DNA of 35,178 nucleotides from JBBRUG01 sp038247995 (GTDB lineage: Bacteria > Chloroflexota > Chloroflexia > Chloroflexales > Chloroflexaceae), in assembly GCA_038247995.1 (NCBI GenBank), contig JBBRUG010000015.1:1-35178 (forward strand). Direction: 5' to 3'. A program made the translations under genes and the position numbers. Positions 1 to 8,189 of this stretch are shown piece after piece. Numbering within the stretch: the stretch's first letter is position 1; every line of letters starts with the position of its first letter. The notes under the pieces were generated by a model. That model had not been told where the DNA came from. It saw only the letters and a program-made list of their open reading frames with translations, and searched no databases.

Positions 1-78
1 ACCTCGTAGGTGAGTGAGACGCGCCGTTCATCAACGTCGCGGAGTATAGCACCCTGTCGCGAAGCTGTCAAATTGGGG
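1..78 (-). promoter_or_regulatory. Strong sigma70-type promoter reading out of the left edge
   Basis: On the minus strand TTGACA (66-71) is followed after exactly 17 bases by TATACT (43-48), an excellent housekeeping promoter. Transcription would start near position 36 and run off the window. A minus-strand ATG at 31-29 opens a frame (M-N-G-A-S-H...) to the edge. It would have only a very short leader, so it is either a leaderless start or not the true start. The promoter lies just downstream of the HD-hydrolase gene and serves the next gene to the left. Confidence 0.6.
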
Positions 79-510
79 TTAGCCCACACTGCGCAAATAG
101 CGCCACGCCTTATGGTAGCGCTCCATCCGCTCATGGTCGGCGGGGGTAATCTGGGCCAGGCGCCGCAGATCCATGTTATCTTCCAGGTCGGCGAGCTTCA
201 CCTGGCGGGCAGTCGGATGCAGGCCGGCCCGCTCGACAAAGTCCGTGTAGCTTTCGTCGGGACGCCGAGTTACGGCATCAATAACGTCGATCACCTCAGC
301 CCGAAAGCCCTCAGCGGCGAGCATGTCCAGGGTCCAGTCGGTGTCTTCGATCAGATCGTGGAGCACAGCAGCGATGCACGCAGTTTCATCGGCGGCGGGT
401 TGGCGCTGCATCACGCGCAGGGCGTGCAAGAAGTAGGGCGCACCGTTTTTGTCGCGCTGCTGCTCGTGGGCAAGCGCAGCAATCGTCAGGGCGCGGGCAA
501 GGGTGGCCAT
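79..510 (-). CDS. HD-domain hydrolase, SpoT/Mesh1-like (possible (p)ppGpp hydrolase)
   Basis: The 143-residue protein is a single HD domain of the type found at the N-terminus of RelA/SpoT and in stand-alone Mesh1-like enzymes. Visible motifs in order are HEQQRDKNGAPYFLHALRV (about residues 15-33, first metal-binding His), the metal-binding HD in VLHDLIEDT (about 48-56), and a late VKLADLEDNMDL block matching the Rel 'KLADRLHNM' region. No synthetase, TGS or ACT domain is present, so it can only hydrolyse. Its ATG overlaps the mutS stop codon (TGATG), with GGAGG 7 bases upstream inside the mutS end, so it is translationally coupled to mutS. The family is clear. The alarmone substrate is inferred; other small nucleotides are possible. 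Confidence 0.8.
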   Translation of the reverse strand: MATLARALTIAALAHEQQRDKNGAPYFLHALRVMQRQPAADETACIAAVLHDLIEDTDWTLDMLAAEGFRAEVIDVIDAVTRRPDESYTDFVERAGLHPTARQVKLADLEDNMDLRRLAQITPADHERMERYHKAWRYLRSVG

Positions 511-3500
511 CAGGTATCCTCCTGCGCTAGGCGCTGTAATTCGTAGAGTTTGTTCAATGCATCGAGCGGCGTTAGTTCGTTGATGTTCAGCCGCCGCAAG
601 TAGGTAGTCAGCGGTGAGGGGATTGCGTCGAAGAATGAGAGTTGGGCACGGTCATGGGGAGCGGCAGGGGCGGCAGGGGCGGCAAGGGCGGCAGGGGCGG
701 CAGGGGCGGCATCCGCTCCATTCATCGCCGGGCGATTGCCCGCTGCGCCATCCTGCTGCCCGCCACCGCCGGCAGGGGCGGCATCCGCTCCATTCATCGC
801 CGGGCGATTGCCCGCTGCGCCATCCTGCTGCCCGCCATCGCCGGCAGGGGCGGATGAGGCGCCAGAGGCGGACACCCGGGCCCGCCCGTACGGATCGCCA
901 TGCGCCGCAGCGGCCTGCTCTTCAGCCGCCGCATCTCCCTGTCCCCTTGTCCCGCGGCCCCCCTGCGCTCTAGCGCCTTCGAGTTCAGCGAGCAGTTCGG
1001 CGGCACGGCGGATCACCGGGCGCGGAATGCCGGCCAGTTCAGCCACATGAATGCCGTAGGAGCGGTCGGCGCCGCCAGGACGGAACTGATGCAGGAAGAC
1101 GACCTGGCCGGCCTGTTCCACGGCGGCCATGTGGTAATTACGCACTCGCGGCAGGGTCTGATCGAGCGCTGTCAGTTCATGATAGTGGGTGGCGAAGAGC
1201 GTCCGGCACCGCAGACGCGGCTCGTTGTGGATGTATTCCACTACTGCGCGAGCAATCGCCATACCGTCGTAGGTGCTGGTGCCGCGCCCTACTTCGTCGA
1301 GAATAATCAGGCTCCGCGAACTGCTTTGCAAGAGCAATGCCGCTGTTTCGGTCATCTCAACCATAAAGGTACTCTGACCGGTCGCGATGTCGTCTTGCGC
1401 GCCGATACGGGTAAAAATGCGGTCGGTCAGGCCGACTTCGGCACTATCGGCGGGCACAAACGAGCCGATCTGCGCCATCAGGACAATCAGCGCGGCCTGG
1501 CGCAACACGGTGCTCTTACCGGCCATGTTTGGGCCGGTAATGATCAGCAGTTGCGCATCCTCGGCACTCATACGCAGGTCATTGGCCACAAACGGCGTGT
1601 CGATCATCGTTTCAACGACGGGATGCCGCCCGGCGCTGATGTTAAGCCGGGTATCGTCGAAGAGGGCCGGCCGACAGTAGCGCCCACGCACAGCCGCTTC
1701 GGCCAGCGATGCCACCGTATCGAGGCGGGCTAGTACGCCGGCCACGGCGCGCATGCGCTCGGCGTGGGGCTGGAGCGTATCGCATATCTGACTGAAGGCG
1801 TCACGTTCAAGGTCGGACAAACGCTGTTTGGCGTAGAGCACCTTCTCTTCAAACTCTTTGAGCTCGGCGGTGATGTAACGCTCGGCGTTGACCAGCGTCT
1901 GCTTGCGCTCGTAGCCCGTCGGCACCCGGTCGGCATCGGCGCGCGACACTTCAATGTAGTAGTTGAAGACGTTGTTAAAGCCGACTTTAAGATTTTTGAT
2001 CCCGGTGCGTTTGCGCTCACGATCTTCCAGCTTGTCGATCCACTCCTGGGCCAGGCGGCTGCCGCGCACGACATTGTCCATCTCCTGGCTATAGCCGGGG
2101 CGGATCACGCGCCGCGGGCGCTCGCCGCCCTCCTCGACCGAACGCAGGTAGTTCGATGCGCCGAGCAGGGCCGGCGGATCGTCGTCGAGGGCAGTTTCAA
2201 GCAGTTCGAGGATGTCGGCGCAGGCGTCGAGGATGGACGACGGACGACGGACGACAGACGAGGCATCTTCCTCGGCAAAAATGTCTGCTTCCGCGAAGAG
2301 ATCATCTTCATCGGGCGGATCCGCGGGTCCGTCCGTCCCCAATCCGTCCGTCCCCAATTCGTCCGTCCCCAATTCGTCCGCCCCCCTATTCCCCTGTCCC
2401 CCTGCGGCCTGCGCTTCGCCAAGCAACTCAACTAACCCAGCGCCAACGGCGGCAAGGACGGCGGGCAGGGCGCGCAGTGACGAGCGGAGTTGCACGAGGT
2501 CGCGGGGTAGCGCGACGACGGCGCCCTGGGCGACCCGGTTGATTGCGCGTTCCATGTCGCCCACACCACCGAGGGCGGCGCGTAACTCGGCGCGCAAAAG
2601 GGTTTCGTCGACGAGGCGGGCGACAGCGTTTTGACGCGTTTGTAAAGCCGCAAGATCGAGCAGCGGCTGGTTGATCCAGCGCCGCAGCAGCCGTGCGCCC
2701 ATCGGCGTGCGCGTGTGGTCGAGCACATTCACCAGCGCCGTGCGCGCCCCGGCCCGATTGCTCTCCAACAGCTCCAGATTGCGCCGCGTCTGCGGGTCGA
2801 GCACCATGAAACTGCCGGTGGTGTAGACGCGCAAACTGCTGAACTGCGCCGCCCGCTGACGTTGCGTGGTATGCACATACTGCAACAGCGCACCAGCGGC
2901 ACGGGCGGCCAGCGGGCGCTCGATCAGGCCAAACGCGCCGAGCGAGCCGATCTGGAACTGCTGGAGCAGGGCCTCCTCCGCCGTGTCGGCATCCCAGCGC
3001 CAGGCCGGCCAGGCCGTAATCTGCCCGCGCGTCCAGCGGGCGCTATTTTCACCGCCAACCCGCCGAGCAACCCGCTCGTGGGGCAGCAGCAGATCGCGCT
3101 CGTCTTTGGTCATCGGCGCGAGATCCTGGCTCAGTCGGGCCTCCGCCGGGACAAAGTCGGGCAAGCGTAACCCCGCATCGTCGGGCACGAGCAGTTCGGC
3201 CACCTGCAGCCGAGCCAACTCGCTCTGGAACTGCGCAACAGCCCGCTCGCCGACAAACTCGGCGGCGGCGAACTCGGCAGTGCTGAGATCGGCGTAGGCC
3301 AGGCCCACCCGATCACCCTCGACAATCACGGCGGCCAGATAGTTATTCACCGCCGCATTAAGCATGGAAACATCGGTAATTGTGCCGGGCGTGATCACGC
3401 GCACAATCGCCCGATGCACCATGCCGGTCTGCCGCTCGCTCTGATTCAAGCCACCGGCAAAAACCGAGCGCGGGCGCGTATCGGTGCGCGAAGCTTCCGT

Positions 3501-3809
3501 CGCGCTGATCTGCTCGGCAATCGCCACCCGAAAGCCCCGCCCCACCAGATCGACAACATACCGCTCGACAGCGTGGTAGGGCATGCCCGCCATGGGCGAG
3601 TAAATCTTCTGCTGATCTTTGGGCAGCGATTTATCGACCCCGCAATCTTTGCGGGTAAGCGTAACGTCGAGTAATTCAGCGATCAGCTTGGCGTCTTCAT
3701 CGAAGGTTTCATAAAAGTCGCCGAAGCGAAACAAAAGCACGCTATCCGGCGCCTCGGCTTTTAATTTGAGGTATTGACGGTACCATTGATGCTGCTCTAA
3801 TCTGGCCAT
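510..3809 (-). CDS. mutS: DNA mismatch repair protein MutS
   Basis: MutS recognises mispairs and small loops and recruits MutL in an ATP-dependent way. The N-terminal domain carries the mismatch-stacking motif G-D-F-Y-E (residues 30-34). The ATPase has the Walker A GPNMAGKST (759-767), the STFMVEM segment and the Walker B LIILDEVGRGTSTYDG (about 834-849). At 1099 residues it is some 200 longer than a typical MutS1. The excess lies in two low-complexity stretches. Residues about 465-525 contain a DELGT/DGLGT pentapeptide array and a heptamer-derived VVRRPSS. Residues about 946-1052 contain an Ala/Pro/Gly-rich linker with a 24-residue tandem duplication, before the conserved C-terminal LSFFDAI and helical tail. 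The start matches the family N-terminus. The gene is downstream of aroK on the same strand and coupled to the HD gene. Confidence 0.97.
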   Translation of the reverse strand: MARLEQHQWYRQYLKLKAEAPDSVLLFRFGDFYETFDEDAKLIAELLDVTLTRKDCGVDKSLPKDQQKIYSPMAGMPYHAVERYVVDLVGRGFRVAIAEQISATEASRTDTRPRSVFAGGLNQSERQTGMVHRAIVRVITPGTITDVSMLNAAVNNYLAAVIVEGDRVGLAYADLSTAEFAAAEFVGERAVAQFQSELARLQVAELLVPDDAGLRLPDFVPAEARLSQDLAPMTKDERDLLLPHERVARRVGGENSARWTRGQITAWPAWRWDADTAEEALLQQFQIGSLGAFGLIERPLAARAAGALLQYVHTTQRQRAAQFSSLRVYTTGSFMVLDPQTRRNLELLESNRAGARTALVNVLDHTRTPMGARLLRRWINQPLLDLAALQTRQNAVARLVDETLLRAELRAALGGVGDMERAINRVAQGAVVALPRDLVQLRSSLRALPAVLAAVGAGLVELLGEAQAAGGQGNRGADELGTDELGTDGLGTDGPADPPDEDDLFAEADIFAEEDASSVVRRPSSILDACADILELLETALDDDPPALLGASNYLRSVEEGGERPRRVIRPGYSQEMDNVVRGSRLAQEWIDKLEDRERKRTGIKNLKVGFNNVFNYYIEVSRADADRVPTGYERKQTLVNAERYITAELKEFEEKVLYAKQRLSDLERDAFSQICDTLQPHAERMRAVAGVLARLDTVASLAEAAVRGRYCRPALFDDTRLNISAGRHPVVETMIDTPFVANDLRMSAEDAQLLIITGPNMAGKSTVLRQAALIVLMAQIGSFVPADSAEVGLTDRIFTRIGAQDDIATGQSTFMVEMTETAALLLQSSSRSLIILDEVGRGTSTYDGMAIARAVVEYIHNEPRLRCRTLFATHYHELTALDQTLPRVRNYHMAAVEQAGQVVFLHQFRPGGADRSYGIHVAELAGIPRPVIRRAAELLAELEGARAQGGRGTRGQGDAAAEEQAAAAHGDPYGRARVSASGASSAPAGDGGQQDGAAGNRPAMNGADAAPAGGGGQQDGAAGNRPAMNGADAAPAAPAALAAPAAPAAPHDRAQLSFFDAIPSPLTTYLRRLNINELTPLDALNKLYELQRLAQEDT
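659..710. repeat. Nonamer tandem repeat inside mutS (GCGGCAGGG)
   Basis: About five near-perfect copies of GCGGCAGGG, one with an A substitution, encode an Ala-Ala-Pro tract in the C-terminal linker of MutS. The period is a multiple of three, so copy-number changes keep the frame. Confidence 0.85.
709..852. repeat. 72-bp tandem duplication inside mutS
   Basis: Positions 709-780 and 781-852 are consecutive copies of one 72-base unit. I see a single difference between them (ccaccgccgg against ccatcgccgg). It encodes a 24-residue repeat in the MutS C-terminal linker. Near-identity points to a recent duplication or ongoing homogenisation. Confidence 0.9.
2232..2262. repeat. GGACGAC heptamer block inside mutS
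   Basis: Three perfect GGACGAC units (2235-2255) plus a degenerate fourth are read in frame as part of the MutS internal insert. The same heptamer occurs inside the genes at about 8555 and 19933. Gain or loss of one unit would shift the mutS frame. Confidence 0.85.
2330..2390. repeat. 15-bp tandem repeat inside mutS
   Basis: About three to four copies of a 15-base unit built on GTCCGTCCCCAATTC encode the DELGT/DGLGT array near residues 478-494 of MutS. Fifteen is a multiple of three, so expansion preserves the frame. Confidence 0.85.
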
Positions 3810-3827
3810 GTGGACCGCTCCTCAGCT

Positions 3828-3955
3828 ATTGCGGATTGCGGATTGCGGGTTGCGGATTGCGGATTGCGGATTGCGGATTGCGGGTTGTGTATTGCGTGTT
3901 GCGGGTTACGGGTTGTGTGTTGCGACGTACTGGCGCGGAATACGCAATCCGCCAT
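3828..3955. repeat. GGATTGC heptamer array between mutS and aroK
   Basis: The 167-base gap upstream of mutS is almost filled by a heptamer array with GGATTGC/GGGTTGC units, decaying towards the right into gtgttgc-like variants. The right-hand end (3940-3953) carries an inverted copy (cgcaatccgcc), so the block can form a long hairpin. No clear mutS promoter is visible, so mutS may depend on transcription from aroK. Confidence 0.85.
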
Positions 3956-3976
3956 ACGAAGAGATCATTGTAGCAC

Positions 3977-4489
3977 TTACGTTCTTATTTTGCTCAGAAT
4001 TTGCGCTACTACGGCCTGCGGGCTAAACCGACTCGTATCGATGGTAAGCTGCGCAAGCGACGCGTAGAGCGCAGTGCGCGCCTGACGTAGCGCAGCCAGG
4101 CGCGCCGCAGGATCGGCTTCCAGCAGCGGACGGCGCTCGGCGTGGGCGGCCAGGCGATCCAGAATCAGCACGTCCGGCGCGTCGAGCCAGACAACGAAGG
4201 CTCGGGAAGACAATAGTTCGCGGTTGGCCTGGCGTACCACAACCCCACCGCCAGTAGCCAGCACGCAGGGCGGGCCGGCCAGCACTGCGGTAAGCGCCGC
4301 CGTTTCGCGATCACGAAAAGCCGCTTCACCTTCAGCCGCGAATAGCGCGGCTATGCTACATCCCGCCGCCGCAACCACCAGCGCATCGGTATCGGCCAGG
4401 GGCCAACCCAAGCGTTCTGCCAAGGCAAGGCCCACCGTCGACTTGCCAGCGCCACTCAGGCCCACCAGGGCAATCATCTGCTCAGGCAC
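3977..4489 (-). CDS. aroK: Shikimate kinase
   Basis: Phosphorylates shikimate at the 3-hydroxyl with ATP in the chorismate pathway; a cytosolic P-loop kinase. It shows the Walker A GLSGAGKST close to the N-terminus, the substrate-binding DTD, the FRDRE arginine motif, the glycine triplet ATGGGVV, and the LID arginines in ERRPLL. I choose the GTG at 4489 as the start because GGAGGT lies 8 bases upstream (4497-4502) and it gives the usual length of 170 residues. An ATG at 4540 would add 17 residues with no good ribosome site. The gene precedes mutS on the same strand across a repeat-filled gap. Confidence 0.9.
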   Translation of the reverse strand: MPEQMIALVGLSGAGKSTVGLALAERLGWPLADTDALVVAAAGCSIAALFAAEGEAAFRDRETAALTAVLAGPPCVLATGGGVVVRQANRELLSSRAFVVWLDAPDVLILDRLAAHAERRPLLEADPAARLAALRQARTALYASLAQLTIDTSRFSPQAVVAQILSKIRT

Positions 4490-4540
4490 GCGCTCTACCT
4501 CCATCAGGCTGATCCCACACATAGTAGCATAGGCCGGCAT

Positions 4541-4793
4541 ACCGAAAAACGCTAAGGCGGATGTGAAATATTCGTCTGATGATCTGATGATCTGATGATC
4601 TGATGATCTGATGTTTCTTCCGCGCTACCATTCTGCCGCTCCTGTCTCGGCGCAGTTATGTCGGAGTATTCATCTTCCAGTCCCGATCTATTTCGGCGTT
4701 TGTCATCTCAGCGACCTACAATACCTGGTATCGCCCCCGCTTATCAAGCTCGCGTCTCAGCAGCGTCGGTCAGGCGTAGAATAGGTGACCCCG
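4541..4793. other. Divergent intergenic region aroK / glycosyltransferase
   Basis: This gap of about 250 bases holds an 8-base tandem repeat (TGATGATC, about five units, 4574-4612). Next to the glycosyltransferase start there is a possible -10 box TAGAAT (4777-4782) with no convincing -35. I see no gene or folded RNA in the rest. Confidence 0.6.
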
Positions 4794-6050
4794 ATGCATA
4801 TTCTCTTCCTGACCGCCGATCTACCGTTCCCACCCGACAGTGGGCCGCAGGCAAAAACCTACAATCTGCTCCAGCATCTCACGCAGGTACACCGCGTGAC
4901 GCTCGTGAGCTTCACCGCTGGAACCAACCTGGCCGGCGTTACAAGGCTGCGTGAACTCGGCGCTGAGGTACATACCATCCACACCCACAGTTCAGTTGGG
5001 CCGAGCGTCCAAACGCGGTCCTTTAACTGGTCGCCCAACCCACTACCACTTGCCACCCGCGCAGCCGTGCAGCAGATGCACAATCTTCTGGCTATGCTTA
5101 GCGAGCAGGCGGCAACACGGGGGGAACCATTTGAGCTTGTGCACGCAGATCAAATCGTGATGGCGCCCTTTGCAACCCCGCTCCAACTCCCGCGCCTACT
5201 CGATCTCCACCACCTACCCTGGGCCGATGTAGAGGGGCAAATCGCAACGGCGACCGGGCTCGCCCGCTGGTTGTTGCAACGCGAGATAAAGGCCCTGCGG
5301 CACGAAACCGGCCGCATCGCCGCCGCGTTTGATGCACTTACTGTGGTGAGCGAAGACGACCGACGAACCCTGGCTGAACTCCTCAAACCAGGCTCCACGA
5401 TTAGCGTGATCCCGATTGCCGTTGATCCACCAGTGCAGGAATACGCCCTTCCGCGTGCGACGAACGCCCAGAATATCCTCAGCCTGACTGCGCTCGGACG
5501 TTCAACCAATGCCGATGGCGTACGCTGGTTCGCCCGCGATGTGTACCCATTGGTGCGGCGCCAATCACCCCAGAGCCGGCTCGATATTTGCGGCGCCGCA
5601 CCGCCGGCAGCGATTCGCGATCTGGCGGAACGTGACCCGACAATTCTGGTCCATGGTCATATCGATGATCCCCGTCCGTTTATTCACACAGCGGGCTGTC
5701 TGATCGTACCCCTGCGCAATGGCGGCGGTATGCGCGTCACAATCCTAGAGGCGTTGGCGCGGGGCATTCCGGTTGTTGCAACGAGCATCGGCTGTGCCGA
5801 GCTCGACCTGCAACCCGGTGAACATTTGCTTGTAGCCGACACACCCAGCGAGTTCGCCGATGCGGTAAGCTTGCTCCTCCGCGATCCGGAACTTGGCCTG
5901 CGGCTTGCCGAAGCCGGCCGTCGCCAGGTGATCGAGCGTTATGCTTGGAATGTTGTCTGCCCAGCGATCGACGTCGTCTATACCCGGATCACGCCGAGCA
6001 TGAGCCAACGTACGCAACGTACACTGGCACCGCTCAGCGACCGCCTGTGA
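4794..6050 (+). CDS. Glycosyltransferase, GT4/GT-B family
   Basis: A 418-residue GT-B fold enzyme that probably transfers a sugar from a nucleotide donor to a surface polysaccharide or lipid acceptor. The N-terminus (M-H-I-L-F-L-T-A-D-L-P-F-P-P-D-S-G) is the acceptor-domain start common in GT4 enzymes. The donor-binding signature PLRNGGGMRVTILEALARG with its E-x7-type helix lies near residues 305-325. The ATG at 4794 is preferred over the GTG at 4785 because AGGTGA sits 5 bases upstream of the ATG. A second glycosyltransferase follows after only 7 bases, so the two form an operon, probably for an exopolysaccharide or glycolipid. Donor and acceptor cannot be read. Confidence 0.9.
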   Translation: MHILFLTADLPFPPDSGPQAKTYNLLQHLTQVHRVTLVSFTAGTNLAGVTRLRELGAEVHTIHTHSSVGPSVQTRSFNWSPNPLPLATRAAVQQMHNLLAMLSEQAATRGEPFELVHADQIVMAPFATPLQLPRLLDLHHLPWADVEGQIATATGLARWLLQREIKALRHETGRIAAAFDALTVVSEDDRRTLAELLKPGSTISVIPIAVDPPVQEYALPRATNAQNILSLTALGRSTNADGVRWFARDVYPLVRRQSPQSRLDICGAAPPAAIRDLAERDPTILVHGHIDDPRPFIHTAGCLIVPLRNGGGMRVTILEALARGIPVVATSIGCAELDLQPGEHLLVADTPSEFADAVSLLLRDPELGLRLAEAGRRQVIERYAWNVVCPAIDVVYTRITPSMSQRTQRTLAPLSDRL

Positions 6051-6057
6051 GGTATTT

Positions 6058-7317
6058 ATGGATCTGTTGTTTGTAAGCGTGCGCGCACCTGGACCAACTG
6101 ATCCGCGCACATACCACCTGATTGAAGCGCTGGCACAGCGCGGCAATCTGATCACGCTCGTTTGCGGGGCAACACCGCAAGAAGAAGCAAGCCTTACGCA
6201 GCTACGCCGGCTTTGTAAACAGGTACTCACAGCACCGGTTCCAGCCCTATCGAGCCTAAGCGCTGTGCTCCGCGTCGGAGCGACCGGCTTGCCGCTCGCG
6301 GCGGCGGCCGGACTGAATCCGCAACTGATCGCACTGGTACAGGCTGCGGCGCGTGCGAACCCGCACGCCGTTGCGCATCTGGCCGGCCTTGCCGCAGCGC
6401 CGCTCGGCGTAGCCCTACGGCGACTACCGGCGGTGCTCGATCTTGGCCATTGCGCCAGTATGATCCATTTGCGCACACTTATGGGCACGGCCAAGCTACA
6501 CCAGCGCGTCCATGCCCTGTTCGATCTTGGCCGTACACGGCGTTATGAAGCCCAACTCGGCCGGCAATTCGAGCGACTGATTGCCGCTACTTCAAGCGAT
6601 GCATGGGCGCTGCGCACGCTGGCACGCGAACTTGGCGCCGAACCTCAAGCGCCGATCCGTGTGCTGGCCGACGGCGTCGATCTCAAGCATTTTGCACCGC
6701 AGCCAGTGCACCGCGAGCCAAATCGGCTGGTGCTAAGCGGCATTCCATTAGCAACTGCCGATCCAGCGATCGATTTTATCGGCAGCGAGGTGATGCCGCG
6801 CGTCTGGCGGGCCCGCGCCGATGTGCATCTGACGCTCGTTGGTGTGCCGGTGACGCCGAGCGTTCGAACGCTGACGCGCGACCCACGGGTGACGCTACTA
6901 CCCACGAATGCCGATCGTCAACCGGCGCTCGCCCAGGCCACGCTGGCATGTATTCCACCGTTCCCGACGCCTGGTTTACCGACAAGCGCGCTTGAAGCGC
7001 TGGCAATGGGCACACCGGTAGTAGCAATAGTGCAGGCCGCTCAGGATACACAACTGAGCGATGGTCATGATCTTGTTCTCGCCGCCGATGCTACCGCATA
7101 CGCCACTGCGGTGCTGGCATTATTGGACGATCCGAGCTATCGCGGGCGGCTTGGCCGCGCCGGACGCCGTTATGTCGAGCAAAACCATAACTGGAACGAC
7201 GCAGCCGCCGAGGCAGAGCAGATCTACGCAGCCGCAATGGGCGCCGAAATCGCCGATTGGCGGCTCGATATGGGGTTGCACCGCCGCATCCTGACGCCGA
7301 GTATAGTGGCTGATTGA
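6058..7317 (+). CDS. Glycosyltransferase, GT4-like, second of a pair
   Basis: A 419-residue GT-B protein. It has a hydrophobic first strand (MDLLFVSVRAPG), a central DGVDLKHFAP motif typical of the inter-domain hinge of GT4 enzymes, and a donor-site segment GLPTSALEALAMGTPVVA near residue 305. The first glutamate of the classical E-x7-E pair appears to be replaced by a Pro/Thr context, so donor binding may be divergent. It follows the first glycosyltransferase by 7 bases with a GAGG-type ribosome site and almost certainly acts in the same pathway. It is Ala/Leu-rich with no signal peptide. Confidence 0.85.
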   Translation: MDLLFVSVRAPGPTDPRTYHLIEALAQRGNLITLVCGATPQEEASLTQLRRLCKQVLTAPVPALSSLSAVLRVGATGLPLAAAAGLNPQLIALVQAAARANPHAVAHLAGLAAAPLGVALRRLPAVLDLGHCASMIHLRTLMGTAKLHQRVHALFDLGRTRRYEAQLGRQFERLIAATSSDAWALRTLARELGAEPQAPIRVLADGVDLKHFAPQPVHREPNRLVLSGIPLATADPAIDFIGSEVMPRVWRARADVHLTLVGVPVTPSVRTLTRDPRVTLLPTNADRQPALAQATLACIPPFPTPGLPTSALEALAMGTPVVAIVQAAQDTQLSDGHDLVLAADATAYATAVLALLDDPSYRGRLGRAGRRYVEQNHNWNDAAAEAEQIYAAAMGAEIADWRLDMGLHRRILTPSIVAD

Positions 7318-7430
7318 TGTTTGCACAGGCGCGGCGCGACACACCTCTACCGGTGGTTGCCACCCCTCCGTGACTGATTGATGTTTGCACAGGCGCGACG
7401 CGCCCCTACCGGTGGTTGCCACCCCTCCGT
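7311..7430. repeat. Direct repeat of about 60 bp downstream of the glycosyltransferases
   Basis: Two copies (7311-7371 and 7375-7430) begin TGATTGATGTTTGCACAGGC and end GGTGGTTGCCACCCCTCCGT. They differ by a short indel in the middle. Each copy contains GGTGGTTGCCACC (5-base arms), and the second also contains GGCGCG-A-CGCGCC. The first copy includes the stop codon of the glycosyltransferase. Structure and position suggest an intergenic repeat family, possibly acting as a weak terminator. Confidence 0.8.
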
Positions 7431-7487
7431 CGCCTGTAACGGGTGGCATTGCAGAATTGCACACGCCCCCCAACGCTCCCACGCCTG

Positions 7488-8189
7488 TCACGCCCGACGC
7501 AGCCAAGGCTCAGACACGCGCGCCAAGCCGGCAAGCATAAGCGCCAAACCAATGAGCGCGAGTGGTGGAAGCACCCAGCCGAGTATTGCCGCTGGAATCC
7601 ACGCATTGAGCAGCGCAGCCAGTGCGCCGATCAGCACCAGGGCCGGTATAGCCAGCAAGGTGAGCGCACGCAACCGCAAGGCCCATGCCAGTTCGGCAGT
7701 TGTTCCGCCCAGCGCAGGCAATGCCGCGAGCCAGAACAGCATACCGATGCCCAGCAGCATCTGATCGCCTAGCGCCGCCGGCCAGCGGGTGAGCGCGGTT
7801 AATTCCAGGCTATCTAACGCCGTTGCCATTGCGCCCGCCCCGATTAACAGCAAGGCATACGGCGGAATGAGCGTACGCAACTGTTCGGGCGCCAGGCCAC
7901 CGCTGCGCGCCAGAATGCGCAAACGCGGCCATTCGGCCAGCAAGAGCGCAGTGGGCAGATCCAGGCCGTATGGGAAGCTTCGTGCGGGCGGCAACGGCAG
8001 CAATGTGAGCACAACCAACGGCGGCAGTAGATCGATGAGACTCAACGCCGGTACACTCCGCAACTGCCGATAACCTGCGTAGCTCCACCAGCGCGACAAC
8101 ACCCACGCACTCAACAACGCAGCAAGGCCACCCGGATAGATCAGCAGGCGCGGCCAGGCCAACCCCAGCGCACCGAGCAACTCATTCAC
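7488..8189 (-). CDS. Multi-spanning membrane protein, distantly NuoH/HycD-like
   Basis: A very hydrophobic protein of 233 residues with about six predicted membrane spans, rich in Ala and Leu. I choose the GTG at 8189 because it overlaps the stop of the upstream gene in the GTGA arrangement (8186-8189); the longer frame starting at 8342 reads through the upstream gene. The pattern of a loop after the second span (RSVPALSLIDLLPP) followed by a DLPTALLLAEW helix faintly recalls the NuoH/HycD family. The conserved charged quinone-channel residues are not evident, so this is a weak call. Coupling to the antiporter-like gene suggests the two form one membrane complex. Confidence 0.55.
   Translation of the reverse strand: MNELLGALGLAWPRLLIYPGGLAALLSAWVLSRWWSYAGYRQLRSVPALSLIDLLPPLVVLTLLPLPPARSFPYGLDLPTALLLAEWPRLRILARSGGLAPEQLRTLIPPYALLLIGAGAMATALDSLELTALTRWPAALGDQMLLGIGMLFWLAALPALGGTTAELAWALRLRALTLLAIPALVLIGALAALLNAWIPAAILGWVLPPLALIGLALMLAGLARVSEPWLRRA

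Noticed and set aside
900..1733. 277-codon plus-strand frame opposite mutS
   Set aside because: Antisense to the MutS ATPase domain, no family features.
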